Shown one piece after another: positions 61,301 to 64,000 of a stretch of DNA of 64,000 bases (position 1 is its first letter; each line of letters starts with the position of its first letter). A model generated the notes under the pieces. It worked only from the letters and a program-made list of their open reading frames with translations. It made no database searches and was not told the DNA's origin. The translations under genes and the position numbers were made by a program. Source of the stretch: Diplonema japonicum (taxonomy: Eukaryota; Euglenozoa; Diplonemea; Diplonemida; Diplonemidae); contig OZ025716.1 of the NCBI GenBank assembly GCA_964019335.1, positions 248,001 to 312,000 on the forward strand, given 5' to 3'.

Positions 61301-62042
61301 GGCGCTGTCGCCGAGGAAGAAGTTCTGCAAGCCACTCGAGGTGTCCGTTGCTATGACACAGTTTAGGATGAAGGGGAGGTACGCGGGGAACGAGGCGGCG
61401 ATGATGCTGATCGTGGTGATGAACTGCGCAGAGAGGAGCAAAGGGACCATTATAACATGCAGTTCGACGCAAACCGTCATTTCGTGGAACGCAGTGCGGC
61501 GGATACAGCAGCACAAGGAAATGGTGCTGCGGTACGTCGATCTGCTGAGAGAAGAAGTTGAGGGACAGGAAGATTCAGAACAGAATATTTTGTCTGTTGG
61601 AATCTCGGGGGGTTTAGCCGTCTATGGGACTATAGGCACATTCGACGAGCAGTTTGCTGTTGTGACCGGTGCTTGCATGAACGTGTGCCATGCTGCAGTG
61701 GACTTATCAGCGGTTTTAGGCGGCATTACAGTCTATGCGCCATGCTATGAAGTACCTTCTGAGGCTGAAGACAACATCCGCCCAATTGACACAGTGCCCC
61801 GGGGGGACAACGATACTCTCGTTGTCTATCAACACATTACCAACCCTCCCTGTACCTGGGGCTGGACCTCCGCCTACTGCACTGCCTTCAACGGGTCCGA
61901 TGTTGCCCTAATCGGGGCCAACGCGGAGGGAGACCTTGTCCTTGAGGCCGTCAGCAACATGTTTCGCAGCGCCACCCACCTCCTGCAGATCGGCAATAGT
62001 CCTAATTTAATTAATAAGAAATTATCTTTTTCCAAAGGTACT

Positions 62043-62045
<3 letters not shown>
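58311..62045 (+). CDS. Peroxidase-DOMON-cytochrome b561-cytochrome b5-tandem cyclase-homology fusion
   Basis: 1244 aa from ATG 58311, just after a T/A tract. Residues 1-14 are a hydrophobic signal or anchor. Residues 25-255 match class I heme peroxidases: proximal His163 in GGHTVG, GRQD at 111-114 and Asp219 (FPID), but the distal Arg-Trp-His is Lys46-Trp49-Arg50. DOMON at about 278-415 has candidate heme ligands Met313 and His395. The b561 core has five helices (427-445, 463-487, 503-521, 533-552, 567-590) and ligand His426, His469, His501 and His531. Cytochrome b5 at 604-678 keeps HPGG (His637) and His661. Hinge FVPRTVLPF (736-744). Cyclase domain 1 (760-912) has Ser766 for the first metal Asp and Asp888/Lys892 for Asn/Arg, so it looks inactive. 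Cyclase-like domain 2 (about 1000-1185) has the SWN signature. Predicted plasma-membrane heme redox chain reporting to a cytosolic cyclase-type module. Confidence 0.85.
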
Positions 62046-62071
<26 letters not shown>

Positions 62072-62073
<2 letters not shown>

Positions 62074-62205
62074 GTTACAAATATTTATCTTTCAAAAAAT
62101 GATTTTATAACTATATGCAACTTGTGCCGAGCAAAAAACTTTCGCAGCTTTTTAAAAACCTTTTGCTCGTGCGAACAACAAAGACATATAGTCATAAAGA
62201 ACTAT
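62072..62205 (+). repeat. Dispersed repeat with stem, copy of 43940-44085
   Basis: Nearly identical to the 43.9-kb copy, with small deletions (the TTTTGCTC arm is 3 bases shorter). It ends 25 bases before the spliced-leader-like block. Confidence 0.7.
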
Positions 62206-62229
62206 TTTTTCTTTCTTCTTTCCTTTTTT

Positions 62230-62267
62230 ACCAACGATTCTAAAGCTACAGTTTCTGTACTTTATTG
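62230..62267 (+). ncRNA. Spliced-leader exon-like sequence followed by GT
   Basis: Begins ACCAACGATT and ends GTTTCTGTACTTTATTG, then GTAGAGCGG. From memory, the Diplonema spliced leader (about 39 bases) begins (A)CCAACGATTTAAAAG and has the same last 25 or so bases; here one or two positions differ near base 11. The GT directly after the block is where the 5' splice site of an SL RNA should be. The next 100 bases have no clear Sm site (AATTTTTGG-like), so it may be a variant or orphan SL gene, or an SL captured with a retroelement. Confidence 0.6.
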
Positions 62268-62480
62268 GTAGAGCGGTTTGAAAAGAAAAAAAAATAGATC
62301 AAAGATCACGCAGCGAGTATTACGGAGCACAGAGTGGTGATAGTAAAGTATCAGTATCAGTTTCAATATCAGTATCAGCAAATCAGTGAAAAGTCGGAAT
62401 ACGTGAAAAGTTTGTCAGAAGGAGCACGAGAGTTTATAGTGATCGGTAGACAAGAGAGCGAGTTTCTTATAAAGTCAGTT

Positions 62481-62497
62481 TTATTCCCCCCCCACAG
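62481..62497 (+). promoter_or_regulatory. Candidate splice acceptor before the right-edge ORF
   Basis: TTATTCCCCCCCCACAG, AG at 62496-62497, nine bases before ATG 62507. It could accept a trans-spliced leader, or pair with the GT at 62268-62269 as a 230-base cis intron. Confidence 0.5.
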
Positions 62498-62506
62498 ACG
62501 AAGACC

Positions 62507-64000
62507 ATGGACCCCCATCATCTGGTCCAGAGGGCACAGAGCCTGCTAGCGGGCGACCTCTCCGAGGAAAACAGGAGCCTGGTGCTGACCACACTAAGCT
62601 GCATCTTACAGTTGGTCGAAAAGGCACAGGCCTCCCCTCAACAGCCCACCCCGCAGCAACAGCCAGCTCTGCAACAATACCAGCCCCCGCCGCAACCCCA
62701 ACAGTCATTTGCTCAGCAACAACCTCCACAGACTTACCAACCGAAGGGTCAACCCCAGCAATTCCAGCAGCAGCTCCAAAACCAACAGGCAAAGGGGCAA
62801 CCGCGCCAGCAGCAACAATCGAAGGGACAACCGGCCCAGCAGCAGCAGCAACAATCGAAGAGGACACCCCCGAGGAAGGAGACAAGAGGAAGCGCCAAGA
62901 CATACCTCGGGGCGGCCACCAATTGGACGAGCAGACCTGCCCCTGTTAAACCCCCCTTGGCACTGGTACAGCAACACTGGGGAGCCCAGCAGATCCACAC
63001 CGTGGTTCCCGACCAGCTCACGGCTGGTATCTACTTCAACCCCTCGGACCCGGTCCAACTCTCCTCTCGTCTCAAGGCGCTCGGCCTTGATTTCAAAATC
63101 ATCTGCACCAAGCCATTCGTGGGTGGCACTGAGTCAGACTCCCCCACGACGAGAGGGATCATTCGGACCTGGGTCACTGGGATCGAGGTGCTCCCACAAG
63201 CAATGGACGCCCCTCCCAAGGAGGACAACAACAGGACAACGATACTCAAGGCGGTGATTGCGAAGGACCACTGCTCAGCAGCACAGTGGAAACGCACAGC
63301 GGACGGCAACGCCATTAAAAGGATGGCACTACTAGCGGCACGCGACAAGGAGAGACTCTTCAAGGTCTTACCGAATGCCGTCTTCAGGATAGACCGATCC
63401 ACAGAGAACAAGACAGCCACCGCCCTCGTACGTGTAGACCCTGAACTCGCGATGAGACTGTTAGCAGCTTCGGGAGACCAGGGCGTTTTCTGGACACACG
63501 CGTTCGCGAGAGACCGACTGGAAGTCATCCAGCTGAAGAAAGGGATCAGGGCGGCCGACGTCCCCACCGCGTCGCTGGGCACCTCCCTTACCGTGACGCC
63601 AATCGGATTAGCCCTCATGCTACCGAGAGGTGCGGACCGCAAGGAAGTCCTGGCCAGGGTCAACCCCATCCTACTTCCGGCGCAGAAGACAGGCGAAAAA
63701 TACATTCTGGAAGGGTGTCTGAACTGCGAACACGAGTGCGACTTGAGAGTCGACCTGGCCGGTTGTGGGTGGGTTATTAACCACATGGACAAGTTGGGTG
63801 CGTCGAAGTGGCTCATACGTGCAACCAACCCCCCTACGGCCAGGCTCATTGCGAGAGGGGAGAAGCGACACTCCCTCGTAATCAGGGATTGGACCCGAGA
63901 GGACACACCCGACAGAAGGGAGAGGACCTTCAAAGGGAAGCAACAGAGGGTGAAGCTGTCGGAGGCGGAATTCCCCAGTTCATGGGCGGCACAAGAAAAA
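62507..64000 (+). CDS. Gln-rich ORF of at least 498 codons, 3' partial, possibly retroelement ORF1
   Basis: Open from ATG 62507 through the last base without a stop. Residues 1-45 form a short helical region (HLVQRAQSLLAGDLSEENRS). Residues about 45-125 are a Gln/Pro-rich low-complexity stretch with repeated QQQSKGQP units. The following 370 residues have ordinary composition with basic and Cys/His-containing stretches (CLNCEHECDLRVDLAGC near 63718-63768). No enzyme motif is visible. Codon use is GC-rich and free of homopolymers, unlike spacers. A Q-rich basic protein close to an SL-like sequence and opposite no host gene could be the gag-like ORF1 of a retrotransposon, with reverse transcriptase beyond the edge. 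It could equally be an RNA-binding host protein. Confidence 0.55.
   Translation, partial: MDPHHLVQRAQSLLAGDLSEENRSLVLTTLSCILQLVEKAQASPQQPTPQQQPALQQYQPPPQPQQSFAQQQPPQTYQPKGQPQQFQQQLQNQQAKGQPRQQQQSKGQPAQQQQQQSKRTPPRKETRGSAKTYLGAATNWTSRPAPVKPPLALVQQHWGAQQIHTVVPDQLTAGIYFNPSDPVQLSSRLKALGLDFKIICTKPFVGGTESDSPTTRGIIRTWVTGIEVLPQAMDAPPKEDNNRTTILKAVIAKDHCSAAQWKRTADGNAIKRMALLAARDKERLFKVLPNAVFRIDRSTENKTATALVRVDPELAMRLLAASGDQGVFWTHAFARDRLEVIQLKKGIRAADVPTASLGTSLTVTPIGLALMLPRGADRKEVLARVNPILLPAQKTGEKYILEGCLNCEHECDLRVDLAGCGWVINHMDKLGASKWLIRATNPPTARLIARGEKRHSLVIRDWTREDTPDRRERTFKGKQQRVKLSEAEFPSSWAAQEK

Noticed and set aside
63031-63933. 300-residue minus-strand frame
   Set aside because: The + strand is open over a longer stretch through the window edge and follows an acceptor; the minus frame has no recognisable domain.

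Overview
The window looks like nuclear DNA of a euglenozoan protist, most likely a diplonemid. The arguments are: (i) every intact host gene lies on the + strand; (ii) genes are largely intron-free and preceded by long pyrimidine tracts ending in AG, as for trans-splicing; (iii) a 38-base block at 62230-62267 closely resembles, from memory, the diplonemid spliced-leader exon and is followed by GT; (iv) an adenylate cyclase at 8582 resembles kinetoplastid cyclases. Coding DNA has balanced base composition. Intergenic DNA is extreme in homopolymers (T runs to 44, A runs to about 32), and many genes have an A-rich leader touching the ATG.

Layout. 0-5.5 kb: a terminal-uridylyltransferase-like gene cut by the left edge, a homopolymer-rich gap and a small ORF. 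5.9-8.5 kb: a decayed piggyBac-like transposon. 8.6-14.6 kb: a compact cluster of adenylate cyclase, PLP-dependent dehydratase/racemase-like enzyme, ubiquitin-like/ankyrin protein, and two tandem F-box + Ras-like pseudo-GTPase proteins with prenylation tails. 15.7-26.5 kb: a tandem duplication of a ubiquitin-like/DUF4116/SAP gene, with a 2.57-kb TTAA-flanked element in front of copy 1, a truncated LINE between the copies and a third broken copy. 27-32 kb: a secreted protein and a tweety/prominin-like membrane protein whose first intron holds a 1.77-kb piggyBac-like element. 33.5-43.7 kb: a small membrane protein, a cyclase-family protein lacking the catalytic domain, an FAD monooxygenase, a coiled-coil/propeller protein, a secreted CocE-type hydrolase, a two-domain fluoride exporter and an NTF2-like/CCCH protein. 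43.7-55.3 kb: homopolymer DNA, transposon relics, a GGCT-like gene and a frameshifted LINE with reverse transcriptase. 56-62 kb: a UBA/CUE-like protein, a proline-rich protein and a very large fusion. 62-64 kb: a dispersed repeat, the spliced-leader-like exon and a Q-rich ORF running off the right edge.

The strongest candidate for something undescribed is the fusion at 58311-62045. In order it has an ascorbate-peroxidase/cytochrome-c-peroxidase-like domain, a DOMON domain, a cytochrome b561 core with four His ligands, a cytochrome b5 domain and two cyclase-homology domains. Five membrane helices would put the peroxidase and DOMON outside and the b5 and cyclase parts in the cytosol. The distal His of the peroxidase is Arg and the cyclase active site is degenerate, so a heme-based redox sensor is as plausible as an enzyme. 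It shares its cyclase-side layout with the proteins at 8582 (catalytic residues intact) and 33992 (catalytic domain absent). The F-box/pseudo-GTPase pair is a second unusual architecture. Ubiquitin-linked domains (two F-box, three ubiquitin-like, one UBA/CUE-like) recur through the window.
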